From: Gp1-AA122 sp035631655
GTDB lineage: Bacteria; Acidobacteriota; Terriglobia; Terriglobales; Acidobacteriaceae
DNA: 64,000 nucleotides
Direction: 5' to 3'
Assembly: GCA_035631655.1 (NCBI GenBank)
Contig: DASQIH010000111.1
Span: 1-64,000 of the forward strand
The translations under genes were made by a program, and so were the position numbers. Below, piece after piece: positions 42,560 to 50,742 of this stretch. Positions within the stretch are counted from its first letter, which is position 1. Every line of letters starts with the position of its first letter. The notes under the pieces were generated by a model. The model had not been told where the DNA came from. It did no database searches and worked only from the letters and a program-made list of their open reading frames with translations.

Positions 42560-43287
42560 AATTCTCCAGAGCCCGTCCGTGATTGTGCCGCCACAACCTC
42601 CCACTCTTTAAGCCACCGCGCAGTGCGTGGCGCCCTTGCCGGAGCCAGCCGCAACTCCTCTGCCAACCGAGCCAGGTCGTTAACTACATCAATATCGTAA
42701 AAAGGAGCTGCGAAACCTACGGAAAGCTCAAGAACTCGTGCGCGTGATAGGAGTCTCTCCAGCGCGCTTCTGGTGCCCATTCCGTCGCGTGCGAAAAGCG
42801 TAGGATGAGAAGCCTTTGCCCCGACGAGATAGTAGCCCCCGTCGTGTGTTGGTCCAACGACTACGTCATGTGCGGCCAGCATTTCGAACGCGTCTTCGAG
42901 AACAGAACGCGGCAGGTGTGGGCTGTCGCTGTTGAAGGCAATAATGCGTCGTTGATGACCGTCTACGAAGTGTGCAAATACCGAAGTGAGGCCCGCAGCA
43001 AGACCCTCACCTTTCTGCGCAACTACGCTCGCTTCGTTGCCTGCCAACAGCGCCAGCTCGTTTACGTCCGAGTCCGGGCACATGATGGCAACTTCCACAT
43101 CGCTCAATGATCGCGCCAGCGCCAGCGTGTCGTGCAGAAGACAGCAATAGAAAGCGGTGACGGCCGTAGGAGAAAGGCTGGGAGTTAGGCGGGTTTTGAC
43201 CTCCCCGGGCCTCGGTGCTTTCGCCATGATTACCAACACACGATCACTGCCTGACGAATGCACCACCGTCTCGCCTGAAAATTTCAT
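42556..43287 (-). CDS. DUF2064 / TIGR04282-type glycosyltransferase
   Basis: The protein has 243 residues. Signatures of the family are VLVIMAKAPRPGEVKTRLTP, FNSDSPHLPRSVLEDAFEML (the NTP-sugar-binding DSP) and VVGPTHDGGYYLVGAKASHP. This GT-A-like family is annotated in databases as arsenosugar-biosynthesis or radical-SAM/selenodomain-associated glycosyltransferase. It starts 16 nt after the GT2 gene and overlaps the GT-C gene. Together with the converging radical SAM gene this recreates the association that gave the family its name, although no arsenic methyltransferase gene is present here. Confidence 0.9.
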   Translation of the reverse strand: MKFSGETVVHSSGSDRVLVIMAKAPRPGEVKTRLTPSLSPTAVTAFYCCLLHDTLALARSLSDVEVAIMCPDSDVNELALLAGNEASVVAQKGEGLAAGLTSVFAHFVDGHQRRIIAFNSDSPHLPRSVLEDAFEMLAAHDVVVGPTHDGGYYLVGAKASHPTLFARDGMGTRSALERLLSRARVLELSVGFAAPFYDIDVVNDLARLAEELRLAPARAPRTARWLKEWEVVAAQSRTGSGEL

Positions 43288-43303
43288 AAAAATTTACGCG
43301 GAC

Positions 43304-44011
43304 TTACGCCGGACGTGCTGTCCCGGCTCTTCGGCGTCGGAAATAATAGCGCACTATCAAGCTGAGAATGAACCAAGCGGCGCCAAGCGTGCCCTTCAGC
43401 GTACCGCTGATCTTCGATTGTCCGATACGCGGGTAGTAGCTCACTGGGACTTCAACCACGCGGAATCCGGCCAGGGCGCTTTTGAGGATCATCTCAACCG
43501 CCCAGCCGTAGGTGGTCTCTTCGAGGGCGAGCGCGCGTAGTACCGCTGCGCGGGCAGCACGAAACGGGCCGAGATCACTGATCTCTAGTCCATAGAGAAG
43601 CCTGATCAGGCTGGCGGCGAGACGATTACCAAACATCTGATGCCAAGGCAATGCCCCAGCAGAACGCCGCCCCTGCAGGCGGGAACCGAGCGTGATGTCC
43701 GCACGCCCCTCAATGATTGGCGCTAAGAGAATCGGCAGTTCGGAGGGCCGATCGCTGTAGTCGCCATCAAGGAACACAACCACGTCAGGGGAATTTGCCC
43801 TGGCCAGACCCGTGAGGCACGCACGCCCGTAGCCGCGGCGCGATTCCTGAACGACGCGGGCTCCCATTCTTGCGGCGATCTCGGGTGTACCATCATTCGA
43901 GTTGCTGTCGACAACGATGACCTCCGTCGTGAGATCGGACGGAAGATCCGCTAAGACGCGCTCAATCGCCTGCGCTTCATTATGAGTAGGGATGATGACG
44001 GACACTCGCAC
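43304..44011 (-). CDS. Family 2 glycosyltransferase
   Basis: The protein has 235 residues. It has the GT2 core: VSVIIPTHNEAQAIERVLAD, VIVVDSNSNDGTPEIAARMG, FLDGDYSDRPSELP (DxD-like metal site), and SRLQGRRSAGALPWHQMFGN, as in DPM1-like polyprenyl-phosphate sugar synthases. A hydrophobic segment near the C terminus (GAAWFILSLIVRYYF) may attach it to the membrane. It probably charges a lipid carrier with a sugar used by the GT-C enzyme two genes downstream. It starts 15 nt after the DoxX gene. Confidence 0.9.
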   Translation of the reverse strand: MRVSVIIPTHNEAQAIERVLADLPSDLTTEVIVVDSNSNDGTPEIAARMGARVVQESRRGYGRACLTGLARANSPDVVVFLDGDYSDRPSELPILLAPIIEGRADITLGSRLQGRRSAGALPWHQMFGNRLAASLIRLLYGLEISDLGPFRAARAAVLRALALEETTYGWAVEMILKSALAGFRVVEVPVSYYPRIGQSKISGTLKGTLGAAWFILSLIVRYYFRRRRAGTARPA

Positions 44012-44026
44012 GTGAGCTTGGCCCGA

Positions 44027-44533
44027 TCACCACCACGGAGAAGATGGCCACCGTTGCGACAGCCAGGCGTCAACGCCCCATCTCCGGCCGGCGCTTCCAA
44101 TTGCGAGCCCGAGCGATGCGAGCACCGGAACCAGCAGTTCCCAGATCCACGCGGTGCCCCACTCTGAAACCCAAAGGCTGCCGAGATACAGAAAAGCTAT
44201 AAATCCGGCGGGTCGGGTAAGCAGACCTATGACGAGCAGGACACCGAGAGAGATCTCGGTCATCGCCTGCATGGGAGCGGCCATCGCGGCATGGCTCGCC
44301 GCCAAACCCATCACCGCCTTCCACGCGGCAGGGGAATGACTGTTCTTGATGTAGTAATTGATCAGACCCGCGTAACCCGCCGGTGTGTAGAGGCCTTTCC
44401 CCAGATTCTCGAAAAAGACCGAAATCAACATCGCGCCGATCGTCACGCGCACGATTGCCAGACCGTTTGCTGCTTCCGCTTGGTGGGTCACTGTGGTTTC
44501 GTCACTTCCCCGTGAGGTTGCGGTCGTTGTCAT
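44027..44533 (-). CDS. DoxX-family membrane protein
   Basis: The protein has 168 residues with four hydrophobic segments, beginning LAIVRVTIGAMLISVFFENL and including ALGVLLVIGLL-type EISLGVLLVIGLLTRPAGFI. DoxX proteins are small quinone- or redox-linked membrane proteins; some belong to thiol-stress complexes. It is the first gene of the minus-strand glycosyltransferase operon. Its role with the glycosyltransferases is unclear. Confidence 0.82.
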   Translation of the reverse strand: MTTTATSRGSDETTVTHQAEAANGLAIVRVTIGAMLISVFFENLGKGLYTPAGYAGLINYYIKNSHSPAAWKAVMGLAASHAAMAAPMQAMTEISLGVLLVIGLLTRPAGFIAFLYLGSLWVSEWGTAWIWELLVPVLASLGLAIGSAGRRWGVDAWLSQRWPSSPWW

Positions 44534-44596
44534 AGTGGACCTCGTCCAGTGGATGCTATATCAGATTGGAAATATTCGAATAAGTCCGACTTTCGT

Positions 44597-45334
44597 TTAT
44601 TGCGCTTTCCTCCAGGTATCCGAGCCTGTCAGCTTAACTGCCACGTCAGAAAGGAAGATGTGCAGGGGTTTGCCGTCGGCTGTGCCGCGGTGCTCCGTTG
44701 AAATCAGCAGGGGACCTGCCTTCTTGTAACCTGCCCATGTTGCGATGACGAGACTCGGCTTCGTGGAGCCCCCACGGTGGTACACCATTTGCTGAACGCG
44801 GTTGTCTTTACCGACGTAGAGTTCCCAGGTGTCTCCGGGCGTATAACCGCCCGCTTCCGCCGGATACTTCACTGCGACCAGCTTGGCCAAGCCTTTGCCC
44901 ACCGGCAGTTTACGCATACCTTGATCGGTCACTGTGGCGCTGGTGTCCCAGTAAGCATGAAGAGGGAACAGAAGCCAATAATTATCATTGACGAAAGCCG
45001 GTTCGACTTCGTTCTTTACGGTGTCGGGCTGGCTGTTGAGCTTGGAGCTCGTGTAAGTAACCTTAACCGGCTTACCCTCTTTATCCTTCCCCTCGTAGGA
45101 GATCTTGCCGGTCTTGGGCTCCCACTCCCATACGTGAGCAAGTTTAAAGAGTCCTGGGATTTCTCCGTTCCAGGTGTAGCGGATCGCTTCGATCTGCCCA
45201 TACGAATCGATACCGTAGGTCTTGGCGATCTGTTCGAGAATTGGAGCGCGCTGTTGCGCCCAGGAGCTTGGAGCAAGGATCAACACCCCAAAAATTAGGC
45301 ACCGGATCGTTGTTGAACGGGCTGACTTTGTCAT
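44597..45334 (-). CDS. Exported protein of unknown function
   Basis: I start at the ATG at 45334, which follows AAAGGAGG by 7 nt and opens a signal peptide (CLIFGVLILAPSSWAQ). The frame continues upstream into the ohr remnant, so a fused longer product from 45436 is formally possible. The 245-residue protein is beta-rich, with IEAIRYTWNGEIPGLFKLAH, VWEWEPKTGKISYEGKD and WELYVGKDNRVQQMVYHRGG. This is suggestive of a lipoprotein-carrier-like (LolA/LppX) fold, but I cannot name the family. Expression is probably driven from the captured ohr promoter. Confidence 0.75.
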   Translation of the reverse strand: MTKSARSTTIRCLIFGVLILAPSSWAQQRAPILEQIAKTYGIDSYGQIEAIRYTWNGEIPGLFKLAHVWEWEPKTGKISYEGKDKEGKPVKVTYTSSKLNSQPDTVKNEVEPAFVNDNYWLLFPLHAYWDTSATVTDQGMRKLPVGKGLAKLVAVKYPAEAGGYTPGDTWELYVGKDNRVQQMVYHRGGSTKPSLVIATWAGYKKAGPLLISTEHRGTADGKPLHIFLSDVAVKLTGSDTWRKAQ

Positions 45335-45436
45335 CGAGGGTCCTCCTTTAGCTCCCGTGGTGTGAGCTTTCGCAGTGTACAGCACTTTCTCTATTGGGGT
45401 GATGTGGGATTCTCTTGCGTGCGCGAGTTGAGTCAT
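45335..45436 (-). pseudogene. ohr: 5' remnant of a second ohr gene
   Basis: The 34 codons from ATG 45436 include ITPIEKVLYTAKAHTTGAKG, which matches residues 3-20 of the intact Ohr at 28578 (LTQIERVLYTAKAHTTGGRD). The rest of ohr is missing, and the frame runs straight into the exported-protein gene and its ribosome site. The upstream DNA also resembles the ohr promoter, including the 20-bp palindrome. Confidence 0.8.
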
Positions 45437-45535
45437 TGGGAACTCCCTTCTGACGAACTGTCCGTTGCAAAGTTACCTTCAGACGCTATGACAGTTGCGA
45501 TTACGCCATAACTGAAGAAACGAGTGTATTGGACG

Positions 45536-45555
45536 AAGGTATCGATCGATACCTT
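45536..45555. promoter_or_regulatory. Perfect 20-bp palindromic operator
   Basis: AAGGTATCGATCGATACCTT is fully self-complementary and differs by one base from the site at 28453-28472 upstream of ohr. It lies 100 nt upstream of the ohr remnant on the minus strand and 71 nt upstream of the transglutaminase-like gene on the plus strand, so it could control both. Confidence 0.75.
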
Positions 45556-45625
45556 GGTATGAGCCGGGCGCGCGTTGGCTGCTGGTAAAATCTCGATCCA
45601 TGTCCGCCGATTAAGGAGTGTCTCC

Positions 45626-46645
45626 GTGAAGCTGCGAGCTCTCTCGTCGTTGCTGCTGCTCTTTTTTCTGGCATGCCAGTTGGCCGCCCAAGCCACTTCG
45701 AGCGCCCAGAAATTCAGCCCGCTAACCCGCACCTTTCGCTTGACCTACAACTTCACCGTGAAGGATATTCCCTCCGCAGCGAAGCGAGTGCGCGTCTGGG
45801 TTCCGGTACCACAGACTGACCGGCACCAGACTGTGCGCGTTCTGGCGGTCAAGGCTCCGGTTAGAACGCGGATGACCCGGGAACCCGAATATAGAAATCG
45901 GATGATGTATGCCGAGATCCAGAATTCTGCCCAGAGCAAAGCGGAGTTCACTCTCGAGTACGAGGTCACGCGCCGCGAATACTCGCGGGGCGACTACACG
46001 CAACTCAAGCGAGCAGATCAGAAACCTAGCTTGGTGTCTGCGTCGATGACCCGTTTGATTGCGCCTGACACTCTGATTCCTACTGATGGCAAGATCAAGG
46101 AGCTGGCGGTTGAGGTAACCGGATCCCAGAGCGGCGCGGTCGCAAAAGCCAAGGCTGCCTATGACTACCTCTTCACGAATATGCGCTATGACAAGACGGG
46201 CTCAGGCTGGGGACGCGGGGACGCAGTGTGGGCCTGTGACGCCAAGCGCGGCAACTGTACAGACTTCCATTCTCCGTTCATTGGCATGCTGCGGGCTGAC
46301 GGGATTCCGGCCCGCTTCGACATCGGCTTTCCACTGCCCGAAAACAAGGACAAAGGAGATATCGCTGGTTATCACTGCTGGGCTGAGTTCTATGCGCGCA
46401 AAATCGGCTGGATCCCGGTTGACATCTCGGAGGCGTGGAAAGCGAAGCAGAAAGAAGATTATTTCTTCGGCAGTGTTGACGCCAATCGCGTGCAGTTATC
46501 CACCGGCCGCGACATCGCACTGTCTCCTAAGCAGGATGGTCCAGCGCTCAATTACTTCGTCTACCCGTATGTCGAGGTCGACGGTAAGCCGTACGAAAAG
46601 CTCGACAAGCAGTTCAGCTTTGAGAAAATAAAATCGTCGAAGTGA
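45626..46645 (+). CDS. Exported transglutaminase-like protein
   Basis: I choose the GTG at 45626, preceded by AAGGAG and opening a signal peptide (LRALSSLLLLFFLACQLAAQ); 339 residues. An N-terminal beta-sandwich (about 35-140) precedes a papain-like transglutaminase core with the catalytic triad Cys in KRGNCTDFHSPFIGM, His in GYHCWAEFYARKIG and Asp in WIPVDISEAWKAK. Such proteins are peptidases or transamidases of the envelope. The gene is divergent from the exported protein at 44597 across the 20-bp palindrome. Confidence 0.88.
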   Translation: MKLRALSSLLLLFFLACQLAAQATSSAQKFSPLTRTFRLTYNFTVKDIPSAAKRVRVWVPVPQTDRHQTVRVLAVKAPVRTRMTREPEYRNRMMYAEIQNSAQSKAEFTLEYEVTRREYSRGDYTQLKRADQKPSLVSASMTRLIAPDTLIPTDGKIKELAVEVTGSQSGAVAKAKAAYDYLFTNMRYDKTGSGWGRGDAVWACDAKRGNCTDFHSPFIGMLRADGIPARFDIGFPLPENKDKGDIAGYHCWAEFYARKIGWIPVDISEAWKAKQKEDYFFGSVDANRVQLSTGRDIALSPKQDGPALNYFVYPYVEVDGKPYEKLDKQFSFEKIKSSK

Positions 46646-46717
46646 AGCCGCCAGTTCGAAGCGCCCAGGGGTTCGCCTTGGCGAGAACAATCAGCACCAT
46701 TGGACTACTGATCGGCA

Positions 46718-46743
46718 AAGAATGGTTCGCCCTAGCAGACGAT
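46718..46743 (+). repeat. Short relic of a serine recombinase 3' end
   Basis: These 26 nt match 50636-50661 inside the serine recombinase fragment at 24 positions, starting AAGAATGGT and ending GCCCTAGCAGACGAT. Both code for E-W-(S/F)-A-L-A-D-D. It indicates that a related element once ended here. Confidence 0.6.
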
Positions 46744-46832
46744 ACCAGTGAGCTCTGCTGGTGTGATCCACCCCCATATTTCTCCCAGTGCTCGGAATTC
46801 GTTCATTCTTGAAGAGCTCGGATATCTGATCC

Positions 46833-46860
46833 TTACCCTGATTCGGTTACCCTGATTCGG
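46833..46860 (+). repeat. 14-bp tandem duplication
   Basis: TTACCCTGATTCGG occurs twice in immediate succession. The repeat is perfect and lies in non-coding DNA; it may be a replication slip or part of an old att region. Confidence 0.8.
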
Positions 46861-47081
46861 GTCGGTTTGGCTGCCGGATGCGGTTCCGATGCGAGGACCG
46901 ATTCCGTGTGGCGATTCCGGCACCAGTAAAGGGTAGGGTTGCTGAATCCTGTGATGTCGACCAGTGTTCCTGAAGGAAAGCGATCAGCGTTTCTGCAGAT
47001 TTCGATCAGGGGTCGGAGCGCAGCGACACTGGCGAGGCGATTGTCTCGGAAATCGGGGTCGTCAGAACAGTTCCTGAGAAC

Positions 47082-47405
47082 GTGGCCTGGAGCGAAGCGG
47101 AGGCTTGGTTCTGGGTTTTTGCTTCACCTGCCAAACTCGGAAGGCAGCCGTTGAGCTACACCCACGTTTGGGAAACGCTGAACGAGCTTTCCGCCAAGAC
47201 TGGGATTGGGCATGTCAGTTCTCACGTCTTTCGTCACAGCTACCGCAGCTGGCTGGATTCTGTAGGGACTCCGGTGGGTGTGCAGCAGAAGCTTATGCGT
47301 CATGCTGACATTCGCACCACCATGAATATTTACGGTGATGCGGCTACGGATGACATGAAACAGGTAAATGCGAAAGTGGCTCAACTTGCACTGGCGAATG
47401 CCTGA
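47082..47405 (+). pseudogene. C-terminal fragment of a tyrosine recombinase (integrase)
   Basis: About 100 residues remain, from WFWVFASPAKLGRQPLSYTH through HVFRHSYRSWLDSVGTPVGV to LMRHADIRTTMNIYGDA. These carry the catalytic HxxR, second His and Tyr of a phage-type integrase. The N-terminal arm, core-binding domain and first catalytic Arg are absent. The fragment stops 45 nt from the 3' end of tRNA-His, the usual att position for such enzymes. It closely resembles the broken integrase at 55.2-56.1 kb. Confidence 0.85.
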
Positions 47406-47449
47406 GAAATCAGTTCAGTGATTTCGCTCTTTGCAAGTGATTGAAAGAT

Positions 47450-47526
47450 TGGGGTGGGAGATGGGAATCGAACCCACAACGTCCGGAGCCACAGTCCGGT
47501 GCTCTGCCAGTTGAGCTACTCCCACC
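47450..47526 (-). tRNA. tRNA-His (GTG)
   Basis: On the minus strand the acceptor GTGGGAG pairs with CTCCCAC, with an extra 5' G (-1) opposite C73, a hallmark of tRNA-His. The anticodon loop CTGTGGC sits on CCGGA/TCCGG and gives anticodon GTG. The T-arm GTGGG-TTCGATT-CCCAT and an encoded CCA complete the molecule. Confidence 0.95.
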
Positions 47527-47537
47527 GCATCCTTGTG

Positions 47538-47567
47538 ATTATAGCAAGCACATTTCACGCGCGTCAG
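47538..47567 (-). promoter_or_regulatory. Promoter of tRNA-His
   Basis: A perfect TATAAT (47538-47543, minus strand) lies 11 nt before the tRNA 5' end, with CTGACG as -35 at 47562-47567 and 18-nt spacing. Confidence 0.65.
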
Positions 47568-47676
47568 AGGCGATGAGCCGCAGGAAGAATTCTTTAGATT
47601 CGGCCCACGCTCCTTAGAAGAAGGCCCTTCACGGTGGGAATGCTGGCGGAGGATGGGATCGCGATTCTCGTTTTTC

Positions 47677-48945
47677 CTAGATGCGACCGATACCGACATA
47701 CTCATAACCCATGGCCCGCAGGCGAGTGCCGTCCAGTAGGTTCTTGGTATCGAAGATAAGGGGACGCTTCAAGAGGTGCTTGATGCGATCGAAGTCCAGC
47801 AAACGAAATTCGGGCCATCCGGTACCCACCACCAGAGCGTCGGCGCCTTCGGCAGCCGCGTAGGCGGAATCACAATACAGCACGGCGCCGTTCAGCTCCA
47901 GCTTGGCTTCCGGGATGGCGACCGGATCATAGGCGTGCACCCGGGCGCCTTTGTCAATCAGGCTCTGGGCCAAGCGCATGGAGGCCGATCCCGCCACAGA
48001 ATTGGTATTTGGCTTGAAGGCAAGGCCGAGAATCCCAACATCCTTGTCCTGCAGGGAATCGACTACGCGACAAATCTTGTCGATCATGCGATCCGCCAAT
48101 GTGCGATTTACCTCCCGGGCCGCTCCAAGCACCTTGAGCGCGACGCCATTCTCGCGCGCCAGTTCGGCCAGCGACTCCATATCGGATTCGGTGAAGCGGC
48201 CGCCCATTCCCGCCCCCGGTTGCAAGCAGCGAGGGGCAATTTTCTTGTCCAGCCCAAGTGCCAGAGAAAGACTGACCGCGTCGGCATTGACGCGCTCGCA
48301 CAGGGTTGCGAGTTCGTTAATGAAAGAGATTTTGGTTGCGACAAAAGCGGTCGCCGCCTCGCGCACCAGTTCCGCGGTTTCATGATTGGTGACAATCACG
48401 GGCACGCCGCGCATGACCAGAGGATGATAAATCTGCTTCAGGGCCAACACAGCTTCATTAGAGGAGGTGCCCAGGACAATCCGATCCGGCCAGTTGAAGT
48501 CTTCGACGGCACACCCGTTCGTGAAGAACATGGGCTGCGACACGACAGTAGCTTTCAGGCTGTTCTCAAGCAATTGGTGTTCGATCCGCGATGCCGTACC
48601 CACCGGAACGGGAGTAGCGATTACAAAGATGTGCGACCTGGCGGCAAGACGCGTAATGCGGACCGCGATTTCGCCCAAGTGCTCGGGATTATCTTCTGCA
48701 AGGAAGATGACTCCAGCCTTGCGCGCGAACGCCTCCATATCAGTGGAATAGGCCAATCGACTGGAGCGCACATTACGCCGGATAACCTCTTTGAGATTAC
48801 GCTCGAAGAAAGGGATATTGCCCTGCGCCATCTCCACCATGTGCGAACTGTCCGAGTGGCAGCAGGTTACGGGAACACCGAAGTCGGCCAGACAGGCGGA
48901 GATTACCGTGCTCAGGTACCCTGAACCGTAAACTCCGATCTGCAT
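47677..48945 (-). CDS. UDP-glucose/GDP-mannose dehydrogenase family protein lacking the catalytic Cys
   Basis: The protein has 422 residues, full length for the family, with an N-terminal Rossmann domain (MQIGVYGSGYLSTVISACLA), central dimerisation domain (VATKISFINELATLCERVNA, with the conserved Lys) and C-terminal domain (VGILGLAFKPNTNSVAGSAS, HAYDPVA). In active dehydrogenases the motif GFGGSCFPKD carries the nucleophilic Cys. Here it reads GMGGRFTESD, so the Cys is Phe although the final Asp remains. Two-step oxidation to the uronic acid should be impaired; it may do another reaction or be regulatory. A palindrome lies about 80 nt upstream. Confidence 0.85.
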   Translation of the reverse strand: MQIGVYGSGYLSTVISACLADFGVPVTCCHSDSSHMVEMAQGNIPFFERNLKEVIRRNVRSSRLAYSTDMEAFARKAGVIFLAEDNPEHLGEIAVRITRLAARSHIFVIATPVPVGTASRIEHQLLENSLKATVVSQPMFFTNGCAVEDFNWPDRIVLGTSSNEAVLALKQIYHPLVMRGVPVIVTNHETAELVREAATAFVATKISFINELATLCERVNADAVSLSLALGLDKKIAPRCLQPGAGMGGRFTESDMESLAELARENGVALKVLGAAREVNRTLADRMIDKICRVVDSLQDKDVGILGLAFKPNTNSVAGSASMRLAQSLIDKGARVHAYDPVAIPEAKLELNGAVLYCDSAYAAAEGADALVVGTGWPEFRLLDFDRIKHLLKRPLIFDTKNLLDGTRLRAMGYEYVGIGRI

Positions 48946-49023
48946 GATCCGCCCCTTCAGCGGGCGCGTCGCGTCCCCCGCCGTGCCGTAGTACCACCGC
49001 GTTACCCAGGGTCCCCAAGCTCT

Positions 49024-49041
49024 TATGTACCCCCGTACATA
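49024..49041. promoter_or_regulatory. Inverted repeat upstream of the dehydrogenase homologue
   Basis: TATGTAC-CCCC-GTACATA, a perfect 7-bp inverted repeat with a 4-nt spacer; a third CTTATGTACC lies at 49064-49073. It is 79 nt upstream of the 48945 start and could be an operator. Confidence 0.45.
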
Positions 49042-49139
49042 CCCACGCGCAACGCACGAGAGGCTTATGTACCAATGGACAGGCGCGAAAGTACTGGGTC
49101 CAGAGGCGCAAGTTCAGTGCGGCTATTGAAAGAAAGGAG

Positions 49140-49715
49140 TTATCGGCCTTTGCCGGAAACCAGGCTGCGGCCCAGTGGGATGGGGGCAAGATCAACCCAG
49201 GAGTTGTTCTCCCCTTCCCGCACGAAGGTTAGTTCTTCCACGGCAATGCGCCGGCTGCCCTCGTAGCCGGTCCAGCGCTCACGAGCTACCTCGAATGCCC
49301 GCAGCGCCTGCTCTTCGAGAGCCATTTTAACGATCGTCAGATGAGGCATGTATGGCCATTGCTCTTGCGATAAGAACAGGCCCGTGTTGAGGCGATCGTG
49401 CAACTCCCGCATGCGATAGGCTGCATGGGCGACTCGGATGAAGACCGTAGGTGTAACCGGAACAAACGTTTCCACTTCTCCCAGGACGATCTCGAAGGAA
49501 TCTACATGGCGGCACATTTCGGCCAAGGTTTCCAGGGCTACAGCTTCGCTCGGAAATGGTTCATGCACTCCGGCAACCAGATGTCGTGGGGGAAGGACGG
49601 TAAGATGCGCCGGCAAATGGGGCAAATCGGGATGCAGTTCCCGCCGGAGACTCTCGACAAATTCCCCGACCGGATGCCGGACATAAGCCACCAACGCGTA
49701 TTGCGGGTTCTGCAT
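49140..49715 (-). CDS. 2'-5' RNA ligase superfamily protein (2H phosphoesterase)
   Basis: The protein has 191 residues with the two HxT motifs of the 2H phosphoesterase fold: AHLTVLPPRHL (about 37) and PHLTIVKMALEE (about 125), spaced as in LigT/ThpR proteins. These proteins open or close 2'-5' or 2',3'-cyclic phosphate bonds in RNA or nucleotides. It is somewhat longer than minimal members. No partner gene is evident. Confidence 0.85.
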   Translation of the reverse strand: MQNPQYALVAYVRHPVGEFVESLRRELHPDLPHLPAHLTVLPPRHLVAGVHEPFPSEAVALETLAEMCRHVDSFEIVLGEVETFVPVTPTVFIRVAHAAYRMRELHDRLNTGLFLSQEQWPYMPHLTIVKMALEEQALRAFEVARERWTGYEGSRRIAVEELTFVREGENNSWVDLAPIPLGRSLVSGKGR

Positions 49716-49766
49716 GACCGCTTGGCATTATACCGCGCGCATACCTCAAGGCCGCAGTGAGGACAA

Positions 49767-49967
49767 CTACTGGCACGTCAGTTCAATCGGATCACTCGGG
49801 CGGGCAGCGCCTGAACTTATGTCTTGCGCCATCCGCAGAGTGACTTCGGTGCCCTCGGCCAGCACCACCTTTTTGGGTGGTGTGCGAGCTTCCTGGGAGT
49901 GCAAAGTCGCACTTATAGATATTGCGAAGAAAGCGGTCACGACCGCAGTCAACTTCGGGAGCTTCAT
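49767..49967 (-). pseudogene. Truncated exported protein
   Basis: A signal peptide (MKLPKLTAVVTAFFAISISA) with AGAGGTG upstream of the ATG leads into KKVVLAEGTEVTLRMAQDIS, the beginning of a small barrel domain that I associate with acidobacterial exported proteins (compare RVKLSLLNQVSS in the 10503 product). The frame stops after 66 residues, within that domain. It lies at the edge of the recombinase-scarred DNA, so truncation by rearrangement is likely. Confidence 0.6.
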
Positions 49968-50067
49968 TCTGCACCTCTATTGCTTCTGCGGGGCTGGCCC
50001 GGTTGCGGCGGCAAAACCGGGTAGTCCCTCCTGGCCGATTCGCTTGTCGAGCAGCGCGTGAAGCTTC

Positions 50068-50724
50068 TTGGTTGTAACCTCGAGTCCGTACTACCGCTGC
50101 TCCCAGGGGCGCGGAAAATGCGACTTGCCCTACATGCGCGAAGAATACGTATCTTCGCGCATGGGCGAACTGCTGATGCAAATCTATGTACCGGAAACGA
50201 TCGCACGAACTATTGTGGATTCGCTGAATGCTGACCTGAACCAGTCCGAGCGGAAGCGTCAGGAGCAGATTGCTGCTCTTAAGCAGCGGCTCACCGCGCT
50301 GCGTACGCGGATGGACCAGCTTTACGAGGACAAACTGGACGGCAAAGTCACGGAAGAGTTCTGGACGCGCAAGCAGTCCGAGTACGCCGACCAGGAGCGT
50401 TCCATCGAGACTGCGCTATCGAGTTTGAGGAGGCCGATCACGTCAGACCGAGTGCTGACTGTGCGAAGGATTTTTGAACTCGCGAACAAGGCCCATTTTC
50501 TGTACCTTACGAGGAATTCAGCGGAAAGAGGCCAATTGCTGAAATCGGTACTTTTGAACTGCGCTACGGATGGCGTAAGTCTCTGGCCTACTTACAAAAA
50601 GCCATTCGACCTGATCTTCCAGAGGGCCAAAAATGAAGAATGGTCGGCCCTAGCAGACGATTTTCGAACTTTTCTGCTGATGCGCAACTCCTCTGAGTTC
50701 CTTTTTCAGGAGCTTGCGGCCTGA
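50068..50724 (+). pseudogene. C-terminal part of a large serine recombinase
   Basis: The frame, opening near a TTG at 50068, encodes YYRCSQGRGKCDLPYMREEY (zinc-ribbon remnant), then a coiled coil (RKRQEQIAALKQRLTALRTR and MDQLYEDKLDGKVTEEFWTR) and a C-terminal domain ending FLLMRNSSEFLFQELAA. This is the typical tail of large serine integrases/transposon recombinases. The N-terminal catalytic resolvase domain with its nucleophile Ser is missing, and an in-frame TGA lies just upstream. It cannot be active. Short copies of its 3' end occur at 46718 and 54083. Confidence 0.85.
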
Positions 50725-50742
50725 ATTTTGGCTTGCTTGGGG

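Larger units (their letters stand above)
46646..47081. other. Intergenic scar region
   Basis: The region contains a 26-nt relic of a serine recombinase gene (46718-46743) and a 14-bp tandem duplication (46833-46860). No complete gene is seen. It is the left edge of the integration hotspot. Confidence 0.45.

Noticed and set aside
46833..46860. Start of a CRISPR or iteron array
   Set aside because: Only two adjacent 14-bp copies without spacers; better explained as a tandem duplication.
47776..48924. 382-codon plus-strand frame opposite the dehydrogenase homologue
   Set aside because: Long antisense frames are expected in G+C-rich coding DNA; the translation has no domain pattern while the minus strand encodes a full-length enzyme.
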